Assembly: GCA_002243285.1 (NCBI GenBank)
Contig: CP022585.1
Coordinates: forward strand, 1,024,001 to 1,088,000
Direction of reading: 5' to 3'
Length of the DNA: 64,000 bases
From: Candidatus Fluviicola riflensis
GTDB lineage: Bacteria; Bacteroidota; Bacteroidia; Flavobacteriales_D; Crocinitomicaceae
In this document: piece after piece, positions 37,555 to 46,291 of the stretch
Position numbering within the stretch: position 1 is the stretch's first letter
How the letters are laid out: the number at the start of each line of letters is the position of its first letter
Made by a program: the position numbers and the translations under genes
The notes under the pieces: generated by a model
The model's database searches: none
What the model was told of the DNA's origin: nothing
The model's input: the letters and a program-made list of their open reading frames with translations, nothing else

Positions 37555-38523
37555 ATGCTCGTTTACATTGTTTTTCTGCTCTTCGTTTTTTCTTTGTTAG
37601 CGCTCGATTTGGGTGTTTTTCATAAGTCGCAGAAAGAAGTGAGCATGAAGGAGTCGCTGGCATGGACGGCCGTTTGGGTTTCGCTGGCACTACTGTTTGG
37701 TGGAGTAGTGTACTGGATGTACGATACCAATTTCCTGAATGTCAACCCCATCAATCCTGAAACACATTCAATTACGGCTCCCGGCAAAGCCATGATCGAT
37801 TTTTATACGGGTTATCTCATTGAAGAATCACTCAGTTTGGATAACATCTTTGTAATGGCCTTGATCTTTGCTTTTTTCCGTATTAAACCGCAGTATCAGC
37901 ACAATATTCTTTTTTGGGGAATCCTGGGAGCAGTTGTTTTTCGACTGATCATGATCGTGCTTGGAACCGCGTTTGTAGCGCAATTCCACTGGGCGATGTA
38001 TGTTTTTGGTGTAATCCTGCTTTATTCGGCCTTTAAAATGCTCAAGGAATCTGATGAAGAAAGCGATTTCAAAAAGAGCGTTGGCGTGCGTCTGTTAAGT
38101 AAAGTCATTCCAATCGATTGGGAACATCAGACAGGTGCTTATATCGTGCGGAAAGACGGCAAACGGGTAGCTACTATTTTGCTGGCTTGTTTGGTAGTAA
38201 TCGAATTTACGGACATCGTATTCGCGGTCGATTCCATTCCGGCTATTTTTGCCGTCACCAAAGATCCGTTCATTGTCTTTACCTCCAATATCTTTGCAAT
38301 TCTCGGCTTGCGAAGCTTGTATTTTTTCCTCTCGGGAATGTTGCACCGTTTCGAATACCTCAAGTATTCACTGGTGTTTGTATTGGCATTCATCGGTCTG
38401 AAAATGCTGGTCATGGATTGGATCGAAATCGAAAGCTGGGTTTCATTAACCGTAATCGGCGTGGCATTGACAGCGGGATTGTTGGTTTCTTTATCGAAGA
38501 CTTCTGAAAAGCGGAAACATTAA
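37555..38523 (+). CDS. TerC/Alx family integral membrane protein
   Basis: The protein has 322 residues with about nine membrane segments. Conserved acidic residues lie in membrane helices: LLALDLGVFHKS, EESLSLDNIFVMALIFAFF, and VIEFTDIVFAVDSIPAIFAVT, the family signature. Members are linked to metal ion (manganese) export and tellurite or pH stress. I looked for a yybP-ykoY manganese riboswitch in the leader and did not see one. Confidence 0.9.
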   Translation: MLVYIVFLLFVFSLLALDLGVFHKSQKEVSMKESLAWTAVWVSLALLFGGVVYWMYDTNFLNVNPINPETHSITAPGKAMIDFYTGYLIEESLSLDNIFVMALIFAFFRIKPQYQHNILFWGILGAVVFRLIMIVLGTAFVAQFHWAMYVFGVILLYSAFKMLKESDEESDFKKSVGVRLLSKVIPIDWEHQTGAYIVRKDGKRVATILLACLVVIEFTDIVFAVDSIPAIFAVTKDPFIVFTSNIFAILGLRSLYFFLSGMLHRFEYLKYSLVFVLAFIGLKMLVMDWIEIESWVSLTVIGVALTAGLLVSLSKTSEKRKH

Positions 38524-38752
38524 TAATGTTTAATTATGAATGCTTAATTTTTAATTGGAGCCCTCCTGAGTCTTTAAGCAACCCGTCCTGAACCTTTGAA
38601 TTAGTATAACTTCATTGAACATTCAGCATCAAAAATCCGGCATCAAATATATCTAAAAATACTGCTGTCGCTTCGAGAACTGACTTTTACGATTACCAGA
38701 GTATTCGTTACCTGATCTTTACTCTTTCCCAAAAACTGTAGTTGCGGAGACC

Positions 38753-38896
38753 GCGTCATTCCCGGAAGCGAAGCAAAGAAAAAAGGCTGTTCCGTTGTGT
38801 TTTGTCAAAAGCGCTTGCGTTTCAGATCCTGATCTGCCACTTTTGACCTAAAAACACAGGAAGAGTCTTTTTTCGCGAGCGACTATGGAATGACGC
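38753..38896. repeat. Long palindrome (REP/MITE-like), copy 2
   Basis: Nested complementary blocks: GCGTCATTCC with GGAATGACGC at the ends, AAAAAAGGCTGTTCC with GGAAGAGTCTTTTTT, GTGTTTTGTCAAAAG with CTTTTGACCTAAAAACAC, and CAGATC with GATCTG at the centre. The whole 144 bases can fold into one long hairpin on either strand. Confidence 0.75.
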
Positions 38897-38908
38897 AATG
38901 CATTTTTG

Positions 38909-38938
38909 CTTACTTTTTTTGCTATGGAAAAAAGTAAG
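38909..38938 (-). terminator. Perfect 11-bp hairpin at the end of the porP gene
   Basis: CTTACTTTTTT, an 8-base loop and AAAAAAGTAAG. It lies 9 bases after the stop of the minus-strand PorP gene and, with T runs on that strand, can act as its terminator. A weaker analogue stands after the GT2 gene at 28.9 kb. Confidence 0.6.
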
Positions 38939-38946
38939 AGAAAATT

Positions 38947-39888
38947 TTACCTTCGGTAAGGCTTCTTATACATCTTCCCATTCCGTTTACGATACTGTCG
39001 TTTCGAAAAAGGACTTTCGTAAATACTGCGGGCATAATTCAAACTAACCTCGTGTGAAGCATCCAATCTCGTGTGTGGAGAACCATTCGCGGTTTCGTAA
39101 GTGTAAACAATTCGCAATCCCTTTTCGAGGAACAAACCGGCTGAAAGAGCAACAGTATTATCGCTTCGGTAAGCGCCTCCAAACCAAAATAGCTGACTGA
39201 CAAGGATATGTCCGTCGATTGACATGGAAATCGGTGAGCCCGAAACGCCTTTTACAAGAACACTTGGGTAAATAACAAAGTTGTCCTTAAACAAGCGGAC
39301 TTTGTAACCAAGCGTTGAATAGAAATGGTTAAACGAAGTACTGTATTGCTGTTTCGCGTTGGCGTAAGCATTGTTGAAAAGATAAGGCATGGAAAAACCG
39401 AACAGGAAATTTCTGGATTGCAGCGACAATCCTGTTCCGAGGTTCAAACCGGCTTTTCGTGTGCGATTTAATGTCGGGTCCAGTTCCGGATCGAAATATA
39501 CAAACTGGTTCTTCATCGAAATTTGCTGATAACCCACTTTTACACCAAGACCCAGGGCCAACTTGGATGTGATCCACAAATGGTAGGTGTAATTGGCGCC
39601 AATGTCCGTGATATTTACATTATTGACCTGATCCGAATAAATGGTTCCGCCAACTGCGTGGTTTTTTGTGAAACGGTAATGCCCGCTGGCAAATCCGGTA
39701 AACGGTGTATCGCCCATCGACATCCATTGCTTACGGGCCGAAACCAACGCTCCGTAACGGGTTTCAATATCCGCGAACCCGGGATTGATCACACCCTGGT
39801 TGAGCATGTATTGTGCATAGGTTGAACGCAACTGCGCCTGGGCAACTCCTGCAACTAAAAGAAGGCTTAAGGTAATTAGTATTCTCAT
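38947..39888 (-). CDS. PorP/SprF family type IX secretion membrane protein
   Basis: The product has 313 residues. Signal peptide (LITLSLLLVAGVAQA), then the family hallmark QLRSTYAQYMLNQGVINPGF, SARKQWMSMGDTPFTGFASG, beta-barrel strands and a polar basic tail. PorP/SprF proteins sit in the outer membrane and anchor cargo that carries type B C-terminal domains. The gene overlaps by 4 bases an upstream gene encoding little more than such a domain. Confidence 0.9.
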   Translation of the reverse strand: MRILITLSLLLVAGVAQAQLRSTYAQYMLNQGVINPGFADIETRYGALVSARKQWMSMGDTPFTGFASGHYRFTKNHAVGGTIYSDQVNNVNITDIGANYTYHLWITSKLALGLGVKVGYQQISMKNQFVYFDPELDPTLNRTRKAGLNLGTGLSLQSRNFLFGFSMPYLFNNAYANAKQQYSTSFNHFYSTLGYKVRLFKDNFVIYPSVLVKGVSGSPISMSIDGHILVSQLFWFGGAYRSDNTVALSAGLFLEKGLRIVYTYETANGSPHTRLDASHEVSLNYARSIYESPFSKRQYRKRNGKMYKKPYRR

Positions 39889-40295
39889 CGTTTCAGGGTG
39901 ATTTTGCCGTGCGCTTTTTTGTCGTTTCCGTTGTAAAATTCAAAGAAATAAACACCGTCACTCAATTTTTTTCCGCCTATCGGCCCTTGGTTACAGGTTC
40001 CGTCCCAATCGTTCAGGTACGGAGAAGACAAATACACTACTTCTCCCCAGCGATTAAACACTTTCAGGCTATTGTTGCTGTAATTTTCAACGTTAATAAT
40101 GATGTACGTATCGTTGTGTCCGTCACCGTTGGGTGAAAAGAAATCGGCAAATACCAGATCGTCTACAATAAGTGTATCCGGCACCAAAGTTCTTGAGGCA
40201 ATTAGTTTATGATCACGGCTCCTTATCAAAGAGTCAGGCTGTTTTATCCAGCTGATGAACACGATTGGCAGCACGAATAGTAAAATCAAACGCAT
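39885..40295 (-). CDS. Mini-protein with T9SS type B (CHU_C) C-terminal domain
   Basis: The product has 136 residues. A short N-terminal signal or anchor (LILLFVLPIVFISW) and about 35 linker residues precede a complete type B domain: FFSPNGDGHNDTYIIINVEN, LKVFNRWGEVVYLSS, DWDGTCNQGPIGGKKLSDGV and YFFEFYNGNDKKAHGKITLK. Normally this domain ends very large adhesins such as SprB. Here almost nothing precedes it. The ATGA overlap with porP indicates a dedicated pair. Confidence 0.85.
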   Translation of the reverse strand: MRLILLFVLPIVFISWIKQPDSLIRSRDHKLIASRTLVPDTLIVDDLVFADFFSPNGDGHNDTYIIINVENYSNNSLKVFNRWGEVVYLSSPYLNDWDGTCNQGPIGGKKLSDGVYFFEFYNGNDKKAHGKITLKR

Positions 40296-41048
40296 GTTTC
40301 GAATTTTACGGCAAATTTGGCCATTTTATACTGTTTTACAGTGATTTTTGTGTTAAATCTTTTGCACAAAGAATGAACAGTTGTTCACGTTATTGGAATG
40401 GTAAGATTGGTTTAGTGTGTGGAAATAATTAAAAATCACGCTGAGGACCCACGCAGTGTAAAATTCAAAAGGAAAATGAAAAAGGAATCCAGGTAATCGA
40501 TCAAATCATTTTCGTGGATTGTATCTTGTGAGCAAAGTTACATTGGCTCGAACGGGAATATGAATTGTTTCACAAGGAGTGAATTGTAGTTGTTTGGCGA
40601 CAAAAATGCAATTTTCAAAAGGTTTTTAGCAGGCCTAATAATGATTGAAATTGATTAGTAGATTGTTGTATTGTTTTGTGTACTGGGTTAATCGGACTTT
40701 TAAAGTGTGTCAATCTACCAATATTCCTACCCTGTGATTTTCCCCACGGAACACAATCCCGGAAAGGCACCATTTTAAGGTCCGTTTTTAGCGTTAATTC
40801 CACTATAAATACTTTTTATCAATCATTTTAAGGAGATCGTGAATGCGATTGGTTATCAGTTATTTAAACAATTAGTTCTACCTTAAATTTAAGTATTAAT
40901 AGATAAAAATTAATAACAACTTTGTCTATTTTAGATGAATTGTATTGGTATTGTAACGGTATATTTTTCTCCCGTGAAATAACGGGTTTTAATTGTATTG
41001 GTCGAATTGTTTATAGTACTTGGCTGAACATTTAAAACCATTATTCAC
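40296..41048. other. Intergenic region before the large lipoprotein gene
   Basis: These 753 bases contain no credible gene. Features: AT-rich sequence with a TTTG at 40921 upstream of TATTGGTATTG, which may be part of a promoter, and a small hairpin CCCGT / ACGGG followed by TTTT at 40971-40990, possibly a leader hairpin for the gene at 41049. Confidence 0.45.
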
Positions 41049-42056
41049 ATGAGACTAAAACAGTTATCAGTGGCTATATTGGGCATCGGGATGATGACAG
41101 TAGCCTGTCAGAAAGAAAACAAACTTTCTGAATTGAATCAGCAATCTTCTAAAATAGAGAAGGCGGAAGGAAATGATCCGATGGGGGAATTCTTTACCAA
41201 GAATCGAATGAAAAACACTCAGGTATTTCATCTAAATGCAGCCGATGGAGGTGAGTTTACAGGTGAGAAAGGTACCGTGGTTACTGTACAGGGTGGTGTT
41301 TTGCAAACGCTTGATGGAGCTATCTATGACGGGGATGTAGTCGCCACTTTATTAGAAGTTCGAAGCACGGCAGATGCTGCTCTTTTCGGTTTTCCAACTC
41401 AAACCGTTTGGAATGCGGCGACCATGACCGGCGGTGAGTTCCTGGAAACAGCGGGCTCATTGGAATTAAAAATGACAACATCGGATGGAGAACAATTAAC
41501 GGCTCCCGGAAATGGTGTTACAATTGGAATTCCGATTGATCCGGCTGTTGGGTTTAATCCGGCAATGACACTCTGGGAAGGCGTACCTGCACCCGACCAA
41601 CCGCGAACAAATGTTTGGAGAGAAGCGCAAGGTGGAAATTTTGAAGAAAACGGTCCACTGTATCTATTCAATTGGGAAGGACGCCCTCGATGCAACGTCG
41701 ATAAATTGAACAATGGCTGTGGCGGACCGACAACGCCATTTAAAGTTGATTTACCGGGCGGATTTAACAATACCAACACGGAAATTTACATTGTGGCCCA
41801 AATTTGTGGTTCTACAGGCCCGAAAACCGTATTCAGCCTGGATGTATACAATCCATCACCGATTTGGTGGACGGAACACACTTCAGCTGGAATTGCAGTA
41901 GGTACAAACGTGGATTTTGTTGCAATTGCCAACATTGGCGGAACAACGTATTATAAAATTGAGAATGCTACCATTGTTCCAGGGCACTTCCAACACATGA
42001 CAGGCATGACACCAATCAGCATGCCGGCGCTGACAGCTTTATTGAACGCATTGTAG
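41049..42056 (+). CDS. Lipoprotein with repeated beta domain of unknown function
   Basis: The protein has 335 residues with lipobox TVAC (residues 17-20). Residues about 60-155 follow a pattern that I recall from Bacteroidota surface proteins: GGEFTGEKGTVVTVQGGVLQ, DGAIYDGDVVATLLEVRS, then LETAGSLELKMTTSDGEQL. The rest contains Trp-rich segments (VWREAQGG, PSPIWWTEHTSAG) and a CNVDKLNNGCGG Cys pair. Likely outer-membrane surface. Ends before a good terminator. Confidence 0.7.
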   Translation: MRLKQLSVAILGIGMMTVACQKENKLSELNQQSSKIEKAEGNDPMGEFFTKNRMKNTQVFHLNAADGGEFTGEKGTVVTVQGGVLQTLDGAIYDGDVVATLLEVRSTADAALFGFPTQTVWNAATMTGGEFLETAGSLELKMTTSDGEQLTAPGNGVTIGIPIDPAVGFNPAMTLWEGVPAPDQPRTNVWREAQGGNFEENGPLYLFNWEGRPRCNVDKLNNGCGGPTTPFKVDLPGGFNNTNTEIYIVAQICGSTGPKTVFSLDVYNPSPIWWTEHTSAGIAVGTNVDFVAIANIGGTTYYKIENATIVPGHFQHMTGMTPISMPALTALLNAL

Positions 42057-42082
42057 GTATTTTATCAGTTGATTGGTTAAAG

Positions 42083-42115
42083 AGGTCATTCCGGAATCCG
42101 GGATGGCCTTTTTTT
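42083..42115 (+). terminator. Terminator of the large lipoprotein gene
   Basis: A 10-bp stem (AGGTCATTCC with GGGATGGCCT, two G-U pairs) and seven T residues, 27 bases after the stop. Confidence 0.75.
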
Positions 42116-42394
42116 ACGGAAATTGTTAGCTGAAATCAGCTTATAGCTTCCCAAGCAAATCGGCCTTCAATTGACTTTTTGTTGTTTCTTGGAGAGTAAG
42201 GCTGCGACTTTGCGTTGAATATTTGAAGCACATTGGTAATGTTTTAGCCGAAATTCCCGATCTTGCCTCGTAATTCCAAACAACATGTTCAAACTGGTTC
42301 CAAACCTCAAAAAGATCATTCTGCTATACGACCGCGAACAAAAAATGGCAGGTGAGTTTGCTGGAAAAGCGATTGAGGCGAGGTATTTGTGAAC
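42116..42394 (+). pseudogene. Possible gene remnants between terminator and vWA gene
   Basis: A frame ending at 42273 encodes LRLCVEYLKHIGNVLAEIPD-like residues without a start, and 42285-42392 is a 35-codon ORF (MFKLVPNLKKIILLYDRE...). Both look protein-like but are too short. They may be debris of a lost gene. Nothing else is seen. Confidence 0.25.
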
Positions 42395-43381
42395 TTAATT
42401 CGTCCTCACAAACTTCCCGTCCCGAACAACATACGTTGTATTATTGACTTTCAACGTCGTACCTTCGGTATACGTATCAAGATCTTTATAAGACCTTCCG
42501 TTGAAGTGAACCGATCCTTTTGTCATGCGGGCCAGGTTCAGGAAGGCAGCTTCCAATGCGGCTGGTGGACCGCAAATGATCACATGAACCGGCTTGGTCA
42601 CCTGTGATGCCAGCGAAAAATCCCACGGCTCGTTGTTGTCGTTGATCATGATGAGGTTTTCACACGACGGATAATCTTGCTGTGCTCTCAGCAAGCCTTG
42701 AATGTTGTTTTCATTGACATCGTAGCCATGACTTTCCTTTCTGGCGTCACGAAACCGTTGGGTAGCTTCTTCGTAAGTGGTTGGTACAAATGAATGCGTT
42801 CCGCGCAGCATATTGATTTCATGATCTTCGTTGTCGTTGAAAAGCACCACGCCCTGAATAGAGGAATCTCCTGCTTCAATGCGTGGTTTCAGCCATGCCA
42901 ATGTCTGATCGTTGTATTTATCCATGCTTCCCGTTACGTCGCACACAAAGGCGGCATTTCTCCAGGGGTTGTCGGTGAGTGTTCTCGAAATAAATTCAGC
43001 TTGTGGAATCCGTGTTGCTTCTGCCTTTCGTTCTTCTTCCGTGCGCAAAGCTTTTTCCTTTTCCTCACGTGCCTGCAAAGCCTCTGCACGCAAAATCTGA
43101 TCTTTCGCATGCTGGTCTGCCCGTTGGTCTAACGCTTTTGTATAATTATCAATCGCATCGCTGTAGCGCTTCTGATTAAAATAATAATCACCGGTCGCGA
43201 TTAATTGATTGAAATCAGGTGCTTTGGCTTCTGAGGTTGGATTAAAAACCGTTGGGATCCGCACACTTGGAAAAGGAATGTTCGTTCTGCCAGTCGTTGG
43301 TACAGGAAGTCCTTCCCGCGGATTTTGCGCATAGCCGGAAGTGATAATCGCAAGGGTGAAAAAAGTAAAAAGTGCTTTCAT
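42395..43381 (-). CDS. Secreted TPR plus von Willebrand A-like protein
   Basis: The product has 328 residues. Signal peptide ends near SGYAQ. A TPR-like pair (LIATGDYYFNQKRYSDAIDN, then YTKALDQRADQHAKDQILRA) and a Glu/Arg/Lys coiled coil follow. The C-terminal half is vWA-like with the MIDAS-type motif FVCDVTGSMDKYN and a later ENLIMINDNNEPWD. The protein is probably an envelope metal-dependent adhesion or scaffold factor. It pairs with the next gene 16 bases upstream, which has matching TPR-like segments. Confidence 0.7.
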   Translation of the reverse strand: MKALFTFFTLAIITSGYAQNPREGLPVPTTGRTNIPFPSVRIPTVFNPTSEAKAPDFNQLIATGDYYFNQKRYSDAIDNYTKALDQRADQHAKDQILRAEALQAREEKEKALRTEEERKAEATRIPQAEFISRTLTDNPWRNAAFVCDVTGSMDKYNDQTLAWLKPRIEAGDSSIQGVVLFNDNEDHEINMLRGTHSFVPTTYEEATQRFRDARKESHGYDVNENNIQGLLRAQQDYPSCENLIMINDNNEPWDFSLASQVTKPVHVIICGPPAALEAAFLNLARMTKGSVHFNGRSYKDLDTYTEGTTLKVNNTTYVVRDGKFVRTN

Positions 43382-43397
43382 ATCGGGGAATGTTGTG

Positions 43398-44306
43398 TTA
43401 TTTTATGGTAAGAATTTCCATGGAACCGTTGATCCATAAGTGCATATCGCTGTTGCTTTGCGTGCGTACAGCAGGTGGAAAAGTCTCCTGTAAAAGTGGA
43501 GTAGTGTAGGTTTCCGTGAAAAAACCGGTGGGCGGAATACCGGCAGAATTGTAAACAATCGCCGGGCCGGTAATATCCAGGAGAACAGTTCCTTTGAAAT
43601 CGCGTTCGCTGTAAACGATCAGGCGGGTATTGGCAGGAATCGCAACGCCGTCAAGCTCAGTGAAATTGGAAAAAGTCAGTGCACGGTCCGTCCAGGCATA
43701 TCGTCCGGCAACAACGAAGTCAGACCATGGATCATCTGAAAACGCTTTCGATGATTGTTCATCAACACGTTGGCCTGCAATCGGTAAACCGCTGAAATGA
43801 ACTGTTTTCCAGCGCGCGAGTTCCAGGTTGGCTTTTGTGACCTGGTCTCGCGGGTATTGCTCGCCCGATTTCAGCGTGATGGCTTCGTTGTAACGTTCTA
43901 TGGACGGTTGGTATTGTGAAAGCGCAAAAAGACTATCGCCCTTGTCGACTGCGAGCTGGTAAGGATCGCCGTTCAAACGTCCCTGAGCGGCAGTTGCCAA
44001 TACAATTCTGTCTTTCGGATATTGCTCGTTTTTGTAAAGAAGCGCCTGCTGATATTGAGAAATGGCTTTTTCATATTGTTGCCGGTTGTAAAATGTATCG
44101 GCAAGCGTGATGAAATTCGTATACATGTAATCGCGTTCTTCTTCTTCACGTTCACGTTTTTGTGCTTCATTCGCCTGGCGAAGTCCGCGCCCCATTGAAG
44201 AAACCGTACTGAATACCTGGCCCATTCCTGGTTGTGCAACAGGAAGCTGGCCGTAAACGGTTTGCAAAGCAAAAAACACGAAAAATGGAAGTAAAAGCTG
44301 TTTCAT
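43398..44306 (-). CDS. Secreted TPR-like protein paired with the vWA gene
   Basis: The product has 302 residues. Signal peptide (LLLPFFVFFALQTVYG), a charged coiled coil (RQANEAQKREREEEERDYMY), and two TPR-like repeats (ADTFYNRQQYEKAISQYQQA; GDSLFALSQYQPSIERYNEA), each followed by a YPKD/YPRDQ phrase. The C-terminal 130 residues are a beta domain of unknown type. Co-transcribed with the vWA gene downstream. Confidence 0.7.
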   Translation of the reverse strand: MKQLLLPFFVFFALQTVYGQLPVAQPGMGQVFSTVSSMGRGLRQANEAQKREREEEERDYMYTNFITLADTFYNRQQYEKAISQYQQALLYKNEQYPKDRIVLATAAQGRLNGDPYQLAVDKGDSLFALSQYQPSIERYNEAITLKSGEQYPRDQVTKANLELARWKTVHFSGLPIAGQRVDEQSSKAFSDDPWSDFVVAGRYAWTDRALTFSNFTELDGVAIPANTRLIVYSERDFKGTVLLDITGPAIVYNSAGIPPTGFFTETYTTPLLQETFPPAVRTQSNSDMHLWINGSMEILTIK

Positions 44307-44352
44307 ATGCGTGCGTTAACGGATCAATCCAAACGCTTTATCTGCAAATGAC

Positions 44353-44454
44353 ATGCCAGTTTATCAAAACGAATTTGACAATCGCTATGAAAGCGTGGGA
44401 GTGGAATTGAATGTAGGGTTAACGATTCCGTTTGGAGGGCACAGGGAAGAGTGA
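44353..44454 (+). pseudogene. Fragment of an outer-membrane beta-barrel gene
   Basis: A 33-codon frame encodes YESVGVELNVGLTIPFGGHR and a stop. This resembles the last strands of a Bacteroidota outer-membrane protein. The frame is open upstream to 44320 (RINPNALSAND). No upstream part of such a gene is present. Confidence 0.35.
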
Positions 44455-44512
44455 GTTTTTATTGCTATGGCAGATATCCAAAAAGTAAGCTAGTTGATTT
44501 TGGTTAATTATT

Positions 44513-45232
44513 TCAACTAGTTTTTGCCATTATTTGTCTAATCTCTTTTATTGTTTCATGAATTGTTGAATCGTCCGTGATATCATTTTCAAGCTCTTCT
44601 AAAATCATTTCGATGTTTTTTTTATCTTTTGATTTGATCAGGAGTTCATTCAATTGTGAAATATGACTATTATCAACCCTGTTTATACACTCTCGAAGAC
44701 TATTTATTGTTGGTACAATTCTATCCAAACGGCCACATTTTTTTAATAGAGATAGAGCTCTTAAAAAACTATAAGAAGCCATAAAAAAGTTCTTATCAAG
44801 AATTTGTGTTCTACCTTGTAGATACAATGTATTTGCATCAATTTCAATTAATGCCTTTTCCTGTTTGACTTCTAAATGCCCTATTTTCTCTTCATGCTTT
44901 TCTATAAGCTCATTAATTTGTAATTCATTATTTTCTTTAAGCTGAATCAACTTAGAGTCAAAATTCTCCTTGAGATTTTTGGAAAGTTCTTTTAGATCTT
45001 TTCTTTGGAAAAACTGAATAATTACAGGAAGGATTATACCCAATATAGAAATAACGATAATCAATTTGGTCCAAGCTGAATCATAAAACGAGTTAACTTC
45101 GGTCGCAATATTGTTTTGCGTGTCGAGTTTTATGGTTAACTCATTTAAACGGTGTTGGATATTGAGTGAATCAATGGTTTTTTGTAAACACGTGTTTTGG
45201 TTAACTAGTTGAGAAAAAGTATCTTTTATCAT
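44513..45232 (-). CDS. Membrane protein with coiled coil, unknown function
   Basis: The product has 239 residues from the ATG at 45232; the longer frame begins with TTG. A membrane helix (LIIVISILGIILPVIIQFF) near residue 55 is followed by a long coiled coil (LKELSKNLKENFDSKLIQLK and onward) and a helical, TPR-like C-terminus (MASYSFLRALSLLKKCGRLD). Base composition is clearly more AT-rich than the neighbours, so it may be acquired. Family not recognised. Confidence 0.65.
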   Translation of the reverse strand: MIKDTFSQLVNQNTCLQKTIDSLNIQHRLNELTIKLDTQNNIATEVNSFYDSAWTKLIIVISILGIILPVIIQFFQRKDLKELSKNLKENFDSKLIQLKENNELQINELIEKHEEKIGHLEVKQEKALIEIDANTLYLQGRTQILDKNFFMASYSFLRALSLLKKCGRLDRIVPTINSLRECINRVDNSHISQLNELLIKSKDKKNIEMILEELENDITDDSTIHETIKEIRQIMAKTS

Positions 45233-45419
45233 TGGAATAGAGCTAAGCGTTAAGTTGATAAAACTAATATAATAATTAACCAAAAATCAATTGGAGGACT
45301 AATTTGGAAATTGTTTTAAAAATCTACTTACCATAAAAGGAAGGGCTTTTCTTTCTGAGCGCCTATGTTATCTATTGTGATCTATGTGGTTAAATAAAGA
45401 GCAATGAATTTTACCTTGT

Positions 45420-46148
45420 TCATTTCCCCTTCAACGCCGGATGCAAGGTCTTAAAAATCACATCCCAGATCGAAGAATAAAACCCGAAATTGAAATCGGG
45501 ATTCTTGTGGTGCAAATAATGAAATTCGGAGGTACACACATAGCTTTTTTTAGCCAGTTTCAACAAGGAGAGAGGAAGAATGGTGTGATGTAAATGTCCG
45601 ATGGTTCCCCACAACGAATTGATCAGTAAATACATAGAAATCCCGATTGCTGAAAAAGGAATGAAACAGATCACCACCAGCATCATGAGGCCAAAACCAA
45701 TAGATTCGATTGGATGCAACACAAATAAACTCAGCATATTGGTCGATTGATGTTCATGATGGCGCTCGTGCAATTTGTTGAATTGTCTTACAAAATGTAC
45801 CGCGCGGTGAAAGACATACATCAGGAAATCCATGATCAGGGTGAGGAAAAGTAATTCCCCGATTACCCGCAGCCAATACTGGTTTTCTGACAGGGTAATG
45901 AATCCGTATTTCCAAAGTAAAACACCAAAAATAAACACCAACGTATTACACATTACGGTGATCAAACTCAGCACAACATCAGACCGAACAATCGGATGCT
46001 GGTCGCCCATTCGTCGTGAACCCGGCAAATTGCTCAATACCGTATACAGCCCCAGCGAACAAAAAAAGATGCCAAAATTAAGAATGAGTCCAAAAATAAT
46101 GAGCTCAAAATAACTGGCATTCGTTAGTGTTTCCAGGATGGATTTCAT
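45420..46148 (-). CDS. Sterol desaturase / fatty acid hydroxylase family protein
   Basis: The product has 242 residues from the ATG at 46148 (MKSILETLTNAS). A longer frame to 46265 would run into the terminator of the upstream gene. Four His clusters of the di-iron site: FHRAVHFV, HERHHEH, HLHHT and HYLHHKNP, between hydrophobic segments. An integral membrane oxygenase or hydroxylase acting on a lipid; substrate unknown. Confidence 0.85.
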   Translation of the reverse strand: MKSILETLTNASYFELIIFGLILNFGIFFCSLGLYTVLSNLPGSRRMGDQHPIVRSDVVLSLITVMCNTLVFIFGVLLWKYGFITLSENQYWLRVIGELLFLTLIMDFLMYVFHRAVHFVRQFNKLHERHHEHQSTNMLSLFVLHPIESIGFGLMMLVVICFIPFSAIGISMYLLINSLWGTIGHLHHTILPLSLLKLAKKSYVCTSEFHYLHHKNPDFNFGFYSSIWDVIFKTLHPALKGK

Positions 46149-46243
46149 GGACGGATTTGTTTGGGTAAAGGTAAGGTTCTTCGATGAAAGTTGGTCGACA
46201 GAGGGCGATGTAATCACTTGAATCGGGCAATTGACAAAACCAA

Positions 46244-46272
46244 AAAGGCTGTAGAGATTCTCCACAGCCTTT
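46244..46272 (-). terminator. Terminator of the lectin/PI-PLC gene
   Basis: Stem AAAGGCTGT with ACAGCCTTT plus inner GAGA / TCTC pairing, 20 bases after the stop of the minus-strand gene, followed by T residues on that strand. It is nearly identical to the terminator at 48254. Confidence 0.75.
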
Positions 46273-46291
46273 CAATTCTTCGAGTGAAAGT

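Larger units (their letters stand above)
38524..38946. other. Intergenic stretch with long palindrome and gene-end hairpin
   Basis: No gene in 423 bases. The first 220 bases show only AT-rich sequence. The rest is the palindrome at 38753-38896 and, 12 bases later, the perfect stem at 38909-38938. Confidence 0.6.
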
